From Eumeta japonica (taxonomy: Eukaryota > Arthropoda > Insecta > Lepidoptera > Psychidae), in contig BGZK01000001.1 of the NCBI GenBank assembly GCA_005406025.1, forward strand, positions 1,612,001 to 1,676,000: a stretch of DNA of 64,000 bases, given 5' to 3'. The position numbers and the translations under genes were made by a program. Positions 38,506 to 50,200 of the stretch are shown in pieces (position 1 is the stretch's first letter; every line of letters begins with the position of its first letter). The notes beneath the pieces are model-generated. The model had not been told where the DNA came from, did not search any database, and worked only from the letters and a program-made list of their open reading frames with translations.

Positions 38506-41014
38506 ATTCTATTCTCATACTAGCATTCACTTTGTAGCAAATCGACGTACGCACATGACTATTATGCAACGTAATTAATACAAGTACAATCGTTCAAAAT
38601 AGACAATTCGAGGGGATCTTAAAGCCTGCTATAAATTAATGAGTTTCTTTTTTAATTTTACCCATCACACAGTAACCACATTGCAAGTGAATTGTTTTAG
38701 TATGGCCGTATTGAAACAGATACAATCTACGAAATATTATTGGGGGTTACAATGTATCTCTTACAGACTTTCATCGCATTAGGATAGGTGGTGAAATGGA
38801 AAAAGATCGATTGATGTCATTTTTAAAAATAACTAGTTAGGTAATGAAAAAGTAATGCAAAACGCCGCCCACCCTCACGACGTATTAATTAACTGCGTCA
38901 TGTTTGTGCCAGATAAATTAAACAATTAACGTGAAACATTTGTACGCAAAATTGATAATAATTAATATTAATTTGCATTGGACAGTCATGTAACGTTTGC
39001 GCAAGTGTGCCTAAAGGCTGGATTTTTTTTTTAATTCGCTGTGTTAAGGCGAAACTCGCCATTTATATCAAATTCGAATATTTAAGACCTATTATTTTTT
39101 CACAGTTTTTAATAGTATTTTTATTCGTAAATGATTCGGTTTCGTACGTATTTTACAAAATATCATTGCACATTAATCTTCTTCTTTTATTAATATATGA
39201 ATAATTTTAATCTCACCTACCATAACAACGTCCACAAGAGTTATTTATTCAATTATCTCGCAATGTCTCTCTACACTTTCTACAATTTTCACTATGAAAA
39301 TTGAATAATATTGCAAAAATTTGGAAATCACTGTTTTGGAAAATCGCATTTAAATGAAATTTTGTCGTTTTAGGTTCTTAGGAATCTGTTTCGACTATTT
39401 CCCGAATGATTTCTGTATATATGTGTGTGCGCGTGTGAATGTTATATGTAATACTAAACTTAAAATTTATTTTATGATAAAAGTTTTTTTGAAAAGACTT
39501 TTTCACTACTTTACCAATCGACACCAATATCTAATCAGCTCTTTTCCCCAAACAGAGGTATCGATTGTTGTAAATTGCATAAAAATTTATTGATTTGTTC
39601 AAAATATAAGAAAGTGGTTTTTTCAATATATCTTAGACTACTTTACTGATTAATTCCAAAATCTAAACAGTTGTTCTGTTTAAAAAGTAACATATCGGTT
39701 GTCGCAAACTGCTCAAAATCGATTTCTTCATTCGAGAAATATCGTTGACGAAAATTCGCAAAAAAGTATTTTTTGAAAATAACTTCCCTTTTCTTGTTGT
39801 ATTGATGTTTGGTATCGGTCAACTTTCCTTGCTTAAAAAACGGCGTCGAATACCCCAAAACAGATCGAAGTCGAATGAAGCGATTGAAGAGATCGTAATT
39901 TAATAATGATAAAAAAAACCAAGTTTTAGAACTCGAAGAGCTGAAAACGTATTAAGATTATAGTTTTGAACTCGGAGAGCTTGAAAAAGCACAAAAATCA
40001 ATCTTTTGTGGTCAAACTTAATAATTCACTGTCAGGTATATTTTTGAAGACTTTGAGCTTTAAAGTACGAAGCATGAGGTTTCAGGAATGGTCTATAAGG
40101 TCAACCGTTTTTCGAATTTTTGAGCTAGAAAAGCTTAAAGGTAAATTCTTAAGCTCAAACCACATCGATAACATCGTAGCGGGAATTTTTATGGATAGCC
40201 CCCGGGTTAATCGTTTCAGGGATTTCTTTAATGAGCAATAAATTATATTATTGTACTTTGACGTCTATTTTTAAATGTACATTTATTGCACACCGCAACA
40301 TGGCTGTGCATTGCGGTCGGTCAACAGAAAACATGAAGCCTACTCATGAAAGCCTATTGAACATGAGCTCTTTCGCGTTTGGAAATATTTTTCTTTACCG
40401 AATTGAAAACAACAAATGTAATTTATCGAGAGATACGAAAAGTTTTGAAGTGTCACTGCAAGTAAATTGAGCGGTAATTTTGAATTACAAATTTTCTACT
40501 TTACTTTTTTAATCAAATTTTCATTCTGGTTTGACCATATATTACTATTCTACAATTTTTATGTTTTGTAAATAAAAAAAACTAAGGGGCGTGCACTTTT
40601 GGATTTTTTACATTATTTTAGTAAATATTCCCTTATAGAATTTATTATATACATATGTATTATTTATTTCAATTTAAGATGTCTAATACAATATTATGTA
40701 TAAGACATCTGAAATTAAAATCAAGATTTCTATCTATGTAGATGTCCTGGATTTCGTAACATTTTGTTTGTAGTCGCGTTTGCGAGCCCTTCTTAAGGCG
40801 CCGTTGTGAAAAGAGCGATTTTCATTTGAACGTAGCGGGCGACGCGGCATCGCCTTAACGCGACAACATTGTTATTGTCTGTACGAATCGACGGACGATA
40901 AAGAGCAAACTGTTTGAGCAGATGTACACAATTGACGTGGGCCCTCGCCAAACATCTCTCTCGCCTTCGGCCGACAAAGGCTAATTTAAATTTTTCTATA
41001 ATAATAATATAAAA

Positions 41015-41021
41015 ACAAACA
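41015..41021 (+). promoter_or_regulatory. candidate forkhead (SGF1-type) site
   Basis: acaaaca within aaaaacaaacacc matches the forkhead core RYMAAYA on the + strand (TGTTTGT on the other). It lies about 60-70 bases upstream of the TATA box. Forkhead/SGF1 is an established activator of silk-gland genes. The match is a short motif, so chance occurrence is likely. An ATTATTTGC stretch at about 41035-41043 resembles part of a POU/octamer site. Confidence 0.3.
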
Positions 41022-41082
41022 CCGGTGTCGATAAATTATTTGCGTGTTGGTACAAGTGGACGGCGCGGACGCGCGGCCGGAG

Positions 41083-41090
41083 TATATAAG
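41083..41090 (+). promoter_or_regulatory. TATA box of the repetitive secretory-protein gene
   Basis: Sequence tatataag sits in a GC-rich patch 81 bases before the ATG. An initiator-like TCACAG with its A at 41108 lies 25 bases downstream of the TATA start. This gives a predicted 5' UTR of about 56 nt. A strong TATA element is typical of highly expressed tissue-specific insect genes such as silk genes. Confidence 0.75.
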
Positions 41091-41163
41091 GGGGTGCGCG
41101 CGCCCTCACAGCCAAGGTGGTTCAAGCCGATCGGGCCATAAAGACATTGTCTTGGGCCACAAC

Positions 41164-41211
41164 ATGAAGCCGCTACGAGGGGCCGTGCTCGCGCTCGTCC
41201 TGGCGCTCGCG
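41164..41211 (+). CDS. exon 1: signal peptide
   Basis: ATG in context ccacaacATGAAG. Encodes [16 protein letters not shown]: a basic start followed by a hydrophobic Leu/Val/Ala core, a typical secretion signal. Donor gtgagt starts at 41212, phase 0. Cleavage probably falls in exon 2 near the Gln-Cys-Ala. Confidence 0.85.
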
Positions 41212-44200
41212 GTGAGTTTGCACATTTACTTTGCACTAAACATAAGGGCTAAGCCCTGAACTGTTGTACGAAATGTAAGTAAAGATTAAGAAAATATTTT
41301 ATTAAAATCGCGAAAAATGTCGTAACCCATCGTATTATTTTGTCTTTGGACCTCAGTTTTTTTTTTATCAGGGGCAACCTTACTGATAACGGGAAAAAAA
41401 TAATTATTAGCTTATAATTATTTCATAAGATGATATATGTCACATTGTAGTGTAATGATTAACATTGTTCTGAATCGGGGTGGATGAGTCGGCCTGATAG
41501 GGTTTGTCGCTCCGTAAATTTTGATTGAAAAATTGATTAAAAAATTTAATTCCAGTTTAATATTTTATTTTTTATTATTCTTGTAGCTGCTTGCTACTTT
41601 TTGTACTCAATATTCTAATATATTTTAGTTATATATATGCTATTGATTTCTGAGATATTTCTAACAGCCCTTCAATTTTATAGATGGAAATTTAAGTCAG
41701 AACACTAAATATATTAAAAGGAAAACTAATTATTGAAAGAGAAAATTAATGGATATTTACGGTCTTTCTATCGAGATTTTAATAAATAAATCTAAAAATA
41801 CTGGAAATTTATTAAACATAGCGTATAGTTCTGATGTTTTGTGATGCAGAATTAGTGTAACATGTTAGTCTTATGTTCTTTTTGTTTTTATGTATTTAAA
41901 TAAAAGTATCAGAAAGTAACGCATTACTGGCAATTTTCATTAAATGTAATATATTTTGTATAAAATATTCCACACGTTTGTTTTTTTTTTATTATTTTGT
42001 GTTATAGTATTGGATATGGGGTAAAAAAGAAATTAATTTTAACATCCATTTTTTCAATTGCTATATAGAAATGTTTGTGAAAATCAATTATCTTCCAGAT
42101 ATTATTCATAATTCTCACTATTTATTAAGACTAATTGTCTTTTTGTCGCTTGCGACACAATGTCTGTTATAGTATTATATTAAAATAGCGCCACCTATTC
42201 GCTTAAATGACAAATTATAACTAATATTATAACTTTTACTATTAAAGGTGCACATTCACCATTGCTAAGCCTGTGTACGAACCACATCCAAACGGCGTGA
42301 ACAGGCACGCATCGTCACTAAAGGTTAAAAAATTCTAGGCTCACAATGCAATTTTGAACTGAGGCGATTTCTAAATCCGATTTTGGAGCATTCAAATCGT
42401 ATAAGCGGTTACCGTACATCAACACAGGTCCTAACATTAAACGGGGGTGGGGGGGGGGAGGTAATAAAAGAAATGAGTCACAATTCGTAAATACTAATGG
42501 TAACATTTGACGCATTAAATCATACGCTGTTTGTCAAATTGGTTTAGCAATTAGCGCATTTATATTTTAGTGCAACTCGCCATTAGTCTTGTGTTTTATT
42601 TGACACTTGATGACCTTGACTTATCTAGAAGACAAATTTTGACTAATATCTTCCATTTTCAAAGCTAACTTCGCGATTAAGATTGAACTTTGAAAATTAA
42701 CCGACTGCGATCGCCGCATCAATATTGCACGAAATATATTAACACTGCAATGATTATCTGCGAAACAAGTATCTTTTCAAAATTTTTGCGCGAAACACTA
42801 AATAGTCCATTTAAAAATGGTAATTATTTTAAAAAGTTTAAAAAAAGAACTTTAAATGGATTTTATACTAGTAGATACAAATTTCATTTAGTAGCATATA
42901 TTACAGATGCAGATTATGAATTGATATTTGGAAAAATCAAAAATTTCCTAACTTTCGTCGATTGTTATAAACCCTTCTAAAATGTACTATTCACTGTTTT
43001 AATATGCACTATCGTTATGTTAGGTCGGCTACCAAATATTAAGGCGTAGTAGCAAAACAAATATACCAGTGCGTCTATTATGCGTGTACGTAAAAGTGTC
43101 TACTTTGGTATATATATAAATTCAACTTCCGTATGTGTGTCTACTTTAAAAATAGTAGTAGATCATTTGACTTGAAATTTTGACACAAATAAGCATTCCA
43201 GTACGTGCGCGACTTTTCGCATTTGCCCCTTACTTCGTCTGCGTATTTGTATTATTGTACTGAATTACTACACCGATTATAAAAAAATTCTTTAACATAT
43301 ATAGCAGTGTGCTTCAAACTCTCATTTGAAATAATTAACTGTTAACCGTTAACGTTAAAAACTGAAAAAATCAAAATAGATTGTTGTGACTTCACAATTA
43401 ACATTTGTCTAAGTTAGTCTTAAAAACATTGACATTTGAGACGTTAAATTAATGTCACACTAACATTTTTAAGATTACGTATATTTTGACACATTTAGTT
43501 TTAACTTTGACAGTTAGCAGTTAACTATTACAAAGGAGAGTTTGTAATAATCAACTGTAACTAACACACCGCTGATAGAGTTACATTGTTGTAGAATAAC
43601 ATACCTTTTATTTTATTTCGTTACTAGCTTTTTCCCCGGCTCCTTACAATTCGGAAACTGTGAATCGATTGAAAGCGGGATGACCGGAGTCTAAATCGAA
43701 TTCGGACGCTAGACTAACATCAAAAATATAACCAGGATCGGAACTAGGAATTGTACCAGGGACCAAAAGAAAAACGGGAACCGGAACAAGATTTATCTAT
43801 AGATATAAAAGACGGAGAAATACGTTGCACGCCCACACGGGCGAAGCTACGGGCGGGAAGCTGGGGTCCGTATAAAAGTAAGGTTATAAATGTTACTAAG
43901 TCAGGTATTCGGTATCATTTTAAATTGAATTCGCGTGTGTACAAAGTATTAACATGATCGAATGCGATAACTTAAGATACCCACTTAAGTACTAAACTTC
44001 TGTGGCAGTTCTAAAACATTTAGACGTCTAAACATATTAATTGTAGTGTTGATATAAATTAAGTCCGAGCGGTCCGGGCGTTACACATTGAACCATATGA
44101 TCTATCACGTTCACTAAATGGTAAATGACACAATAAGACCTGAGATTTAGCAAAGATGGATTGCAAAATTTTAGCACTCGAATAGTGCAGAGCTGTAGCG

Positions 44201-47180
44201 TGTCAACAAGTAGTCTCACTTATTCATCTCGTTTTATCGCACTTATTTTCTTCGACGATCTAATGCTAGAATATATAACAAATCTGTAGTATCCACTATC
44301 AAAGGACAAATTAAACTAAGTATATTGCATGGAATTGTTATTGGTTATTGCTGATACATTAAAAATAAACAATAATCAAAATAAGTGTATTTTTTTGTAT
44401 TATTCCAGATTCAGTGCGCTTGTGCAACACCCGGTAGCGACGATGGCGACTGTAAGTTAAAATGTCTAACCAAAGCTTCATTTAAATTATAAATTGAGAA
44501 AACAGCGCTGTGTTTCGGATCTACTAGGTTACGTTTCACAACTACGTTATATTACTGATCTCGATGACATTTCAAATGTGGACAATCATAAATATATTTA
44601 TTGGAATAATGTCTTATATTTATTAGAATACTGTTTCATATTTATTAGAATAATGTCTGAACTTCTAAATTTTTTCATTATCAATAAAAAATATAATGTG
44701 CTAGGTCTAAGAGCACTAACCTAAGTCGTGTCAATAATATGTAGGAGGCACTGAAAATTTTTGGAATGAATGAAAAAGAATTACAATGGACTTATTTTTA
44801 TCAAAAATGAATTTATTGTTTCTCAAAATATTCTTCGTTAACATAAATGTGATTTTCATTTTCATACGATTAAACCACTTTCAAAAACATTTATACTACT
44901 TCCTAGTGACCTCAGAAACATATTTGTCAGTCTTTTCTTTTGATAAAAGTCTTTGATCGTGTAAATGGTACTTAATTCTTGCGAACATAAAATAAAGTGA
45001 CAAGTCGGTAAAGGTCGGGATTGTATGCAAGATAGCTTATAATTTCTACGTTTTATTCCTTCAAACATTTATTTCTAATAGTATGTTTGCCCGTGTGAGG
45101 ACTGGCATTGTCGAAGTGCAAGAAAATACGTTATTTTTACGGAGGTCATCAATAACTTCCAGCAACCAAAAGATTGTATACCAATCACTATGCACGGTAC
45201 AACAATTCACCAAAGCAATAGTAGCCACGTGTTCAGTTTTAGTAAAAAAAGAAGCAATCATCCGGTTAGAGGCACTTCTCTCGCGCGCCCCTTTGCTTGG
45301 CTTCGGCTCATGTCAATAGAGACCCATACAGTCGATTACTGTTTTGTTTTTGGAGTCGTACCAATAAATCCATGTTTTGTCACCTTTTACTATGTCTCGC
45401 ACCAAATTTGACGCCCTTTCCTTGAATCTGGTAAACACGTCATTGCACCAAATCGCGCGGTCCTTTTTTCGGAGCCTGAGTCAAATTGCGTGGGATCTAC
45501 CACAAGCATAGCTTTTTCATACCCAAATGTTTGTATAGGATTGATTGCATTTGACTCATGCCTAAACCTAAGGATACCCGTATCTTATAATAGGTCATAT
45601 GCCTGTCTGTTTCGATCATAAGGCGCACAGCATCGATGTGTTTGTTGTTCACAGCGATGAACGGGATAACATCACGAAAATAGTCACTGATATTGACACA
45701 ACCGCACTTGCATTCTGCAAACCAATTATAAAAATTCATCTAACACCGTGTTTCATCGCCAAATGCAGTTCGAAGCCGAACGAGGCTCTACTGAGCTATC
45801 AAATTAAATCTAAATCTAAATCCAAATCTAAAGAAGTAGAAAATCATGTAATGAAATTTTTTACGACTTAAATCCATAGCATAGCGACACGCAATTTTTA
45901 AAATGATGGTGGCAACATTATAAAAATTTTACACTGTGGAGTGTAAAAACAAATGACGGTTAGATAAAACAAACTGTATTCTACAGCCAAATAGTTCCAT
46001 TTTCAAATGTAGGAATTACTTTTTTAATATTTTTTATGTAAGTAGCTAATCCCAGAAACTTATAGTACATCCACGTAAATAACTTGATGTATTTAGAAGC
46101 GCATGTTTCACATTTAAAATATGTTTTGAAAGGATTAAAATGCTTAAAATTACATCTGTTTTGCAATTATGATATTAAAATATTTGTTTTATAATTAATG
46201 TGTTGTTTTAATATATGGGAAAACACATAGAATAAAACACCTTGGGCGAATGCAAATGAACGTAACGCTTAAAAATATTTTCATTGAAAATGAAAATTCC
46301 AATTACAAATTTTATGAACGATCTATATGTGGTTAGAAATTTTATGAAGTTATAAATCAGAAAAAATTAAGTTCAGATCATACGTGTATGTATTCATACA
46401 TGAGTGAGTGACTTAGGTGCACTATTTATGCATCAATTATCTTCAGGTATATGCATCAAATCAAATGCGCCCCATTTTTTTCGTTTTAAATATTACAAGT
46501 ATTATCATACTCATTAAAAATTGGCAATGTTGTTATAGCAATTATTTTAATTTCGCTTTATAAAATAAAATAAAAAGATTACTGAATGTATTCCAATTTA
46601 TACCTTCACTTTGTCAAGTTATATAAATATTTATTAAAGGAAAGTGTTAATTCAAATAGAGGATTAGTTGATAATTAATAAAATAAAAGACAAAAAAGTT
46701 TTATTGTTAACTAAATTTCAAATAAGCCGTTATAAAAAGATTTTTTTTTTTGTTGTAATGGATTAGAAAAAATCCGTTAGACCGAGTTGGTTATTCATAA
46801 ATTTATGGAGAGTATCAGGCAAATAAATATTTCCTAACTATTAATAAATATAAATATTTTTCTTTCGATGTAATGACATACCTAATTGACGATTAAACGC
46901 TTACACGACACAAAACAAACACTTGAAATTGTTTACAGAAGGTCTCTTTGCATTGACAGTGCTCAGTATTGCCTTCTACTCATTTTATCATTTGTATTGA
47001 TATTGATGTGAAATTAGGTCAGTGTAAATATCTAGTAACCGATGAATGCCGTAAATAACCGAATACTAGTGAGACAAAAGTGGGATAATCGTTTTGAATT
47101 GCATCTTTTATTTATATTATTAAAAAAAAAATACATAAGTTATTTTTTCTATTTTCTGTGGCCAAAAATAAGAAAAGTCC

Positions 47181-47234
<54 letters not shown>

Positions 47235-50200
47235 CGAATTCATATGTACAACAATAAATATTAGTGATATTTTGAGTATCAAATTATTTTATTATGCAAT
47301 AGAATTTACAAATCACTCGAAAACTTCGAATTGTTTTAAAAAAAATTAGGAATTATTGTGAATATTACAAAATCATTTAAAAAATATAAGAATTTTTTTA
47401 AAGAATTCGAAATATTAACAAAATACTTTAATTATAGATAACGAATCGGCGGATGAAGAGATAATACAGGATGATAATTCAGAAATGACTGATAATCAAT
47501 ATGGCAACTCGTGGACAGACGACAGTACGTCATCATCAGAACACAGTAAAAAATTGACAGAGAAAAAGAAATTCACTGAGACGGTAAAGAAATCATCATA
47601 TGAAGAAGACAACGAAGAAGATAGTGTACAAAGTTCCTCAACGTCTTCCAAAAAAACAAAGTCGGAAAAAGATTATGAAGTGGAAAAAAAACATACGAGC
47701 ATTAACAAGTCTTATGAAGCAAGTTCTCAGTCCTATAACGAAGAAGAAGAAACAAGTACAAATAATGCCAATAAAAACATCTCTGAAACGACATCAAGCG
47801 ATGAGGAAGGTAGTAGTTTCGAAGAAAGATCGGAAACATCGGTGAATGAAGAAAAACAATCTAAAAAAGTATCTATAGAAAATGAAAAGAGCAGTTTCGA
47901 AAGAAAAGACAATTTTGAATCTACATCAGAGGATAGTAGCAGTGATAACCAATTTTCAGAGGAAAACGAAGAGAATAAGAAAATAAAAAAGAAAACAAGT
48001 AAAATAACGAAAATAAAGCAAGAAGAATCAGAACAAGAAAATGAAATAGATATTAAAAAGAATGAAGTAAAAAAATCAAAGATTATAAAACACAAGAAAA
48101 AGAAATCACAAGAAGAAGAAAATGACACAGACGTTGAAGATGAATCGATACAAACAGATGAAGCAAGACAATCGAAGAGCGAAAAAGTTTATAAAATACA
48201 AAAAGCAAGGAGCGAGTCTGAAAGTGAATCGGAAAGCGAAAGTACATCAATATCAAATAAACATAAAAGAAAACACTCTAAGAATCAATCACAACCACAA
48301 AGTCAACCAGAACAACCTGAAGGACCAGGACAATCAGAAGAGCCGGGGCAAGCCGGACAGCCGGGACAAGCCGGACAGCCGGGACAACCCGGACAACGTG
48401 GCCGCCCTAAAAGGCCAGATCATCCCAGGTTGCCAGGTCATCCCCGCGTACCAGGTAAACCAAGTTATGAAGGCAAATCAGGAACGCCAGGAACGCCAGG
48501 AACGCCTGGAAGTCCAGGAACTCCTGGAACGCCAGGAACGCCTGGAACGCCAGGAACGCCTGGAACGCCAGGAACGTCTGGAACGCCTGGAACGGACGGA
48601 ACGAACGGAACGGGTGGAACGGACGGAACGGACGGAACGGACGGAACGGACGGAACGGACGGAACGGACGGAACGGACGGAACGGACGGAACTCCAGGAA
48701 CACCAGGTCATAAAGGCAAACCAGGTCATGAAGGAAAACCAGGTCAGGGAGGCAAACCAGGTCATGAAGGCAAACCAGGTCATGGAGACAAACCAGGTCC
48801 TAAAGGCAAACCAAGTCCTAAAGACAAACCAAGTCATGGAGGCAAATCAGGAACACCAGGGACGCCCGGAACGCCCGGAACGCCCGGCACGCCAGGAACG
48901 CCCGGAACGCCAGGAACCCCAGGAACGCCAGGAACGCCCGGAAGTCCAGGAACGCCAGGAACGCCAGGAACGCCTGGAACGCCAGGAACGCCAGGAACGC
49001 CAGGAACGCCTGGAACGCCTGGAACGCCTGGAACGGACGGAACGGACGGAACTGACGGAACGGACGGAACGGACGGAACGGACGGAACTCCAGGAACACC
49101 AGGCCATAAACGCAAACCAGGTCATGGAGGCAAACCAGGTCATGGAGACAAACCAGGTCCTAAAGGCAAACCAAGTCCTAAAGACAAACCAAGTCATGGA
49201 GGCAAATCAGGAACACCAGGGACGCCCGGAACGCCCGGCACGCCAGGAACGCCCGGAACGCCAGGAACCCCAGGAACGCCAGGAACGCCCGGAAGTCCAG
49301 GAACGCCAGGAACGCCAGGAACGCCTGGAACGTCAGGAACGCCAGGAACGCCAGGAACGCCTGGAACGCCTGGAACGGAACGGACGGAACGGACGGAACT
49401 GACGGAACGGACGGAACGGACGGAACTCGAGGAACACCAGGCCATAAACGCAAACCAGGTCATGGAGGCAAACCAGGTCATGGAGACAAACCAGGTCCTA
49501 AAGGCAAACCAAGTCCTAAAGACAAACCAAGTCATGGAGGCAAATCAGGAACACCAGGAACGCCCGGAAGTCCAGGAACGCCAGGAACGCCAGGAACGCC
49601 TGGAACGCCAGGAACGCCAGGAACGCCAGGAACGCCTGGAACGCCTGGAACGCCTGGAACGGACGGAACGGACGGAACGGACGGAACGGACGGAACGGAC
49701 GGAACGGACGGAACGGACGGAACGGACGGAACTCCAGGAACACCAGGCCATAAACGCAAACCAGGTCATGGAGGCAAACCAGGTCATGGAGACAAACCAG
49801 GTCCTAAAGGCAAACCAAGTCCTAAAGACAAACCAAGTCATGGAGGCAAATCAGGAACACCAGGGACGCCCGGAACGCCCGGCACGCCAGGAACGCCCGG
49901 AACGCCAGGAACCCCAGGAACGCCAGGAACGCCCGGAAGTCCAGGAACGCCAGGAACGCCAGGAACGCCTGGAACGTCAGGAACGCCAGGAACGCCAGGA
50001 ACGCCTGGAACGCCTGGAACGCCTGGAACGGACGGAACGGACGGAACTGACGGAACGGACGGAACGGACGGAACTCGAGGAACACCAGGCCATAAACGCA
50101 AACCAGGTCATGGAGGCAAACCAGGTCATGGAGACAAACCAGGTCCTAAAGGCAAACCAAGTCCTAAAGACAAACCAAGTCATGGAGGCAAATCAGGAAC

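Larger units (their letters stand above)
14760..41082. other. 26-kb gene-poor spacer
   Basis: No exon that I can support on either strand. The content is AT-rich spacer, the transposon remnants and repeats listed separately, and a few unassigned GC-richer patches (about 15290-15460, 18455-18665, 33490-33540, 40770-40930). The patch at 40770-40930 lies just upstream of the silk-like promoter and could be regulatory. The 3' UTR of Pvf occupies the first part, but no clear AATAAA was located. Confidence 0.6.
44452..47437 (+). other. intron 2 of the repetitive gene (3.0 kb)
   Basis: AT-rich. Carries the mariner remnant in antisense orientation and a long AT microsatellite shortly before exon 3. 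Confidence 0.7.
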
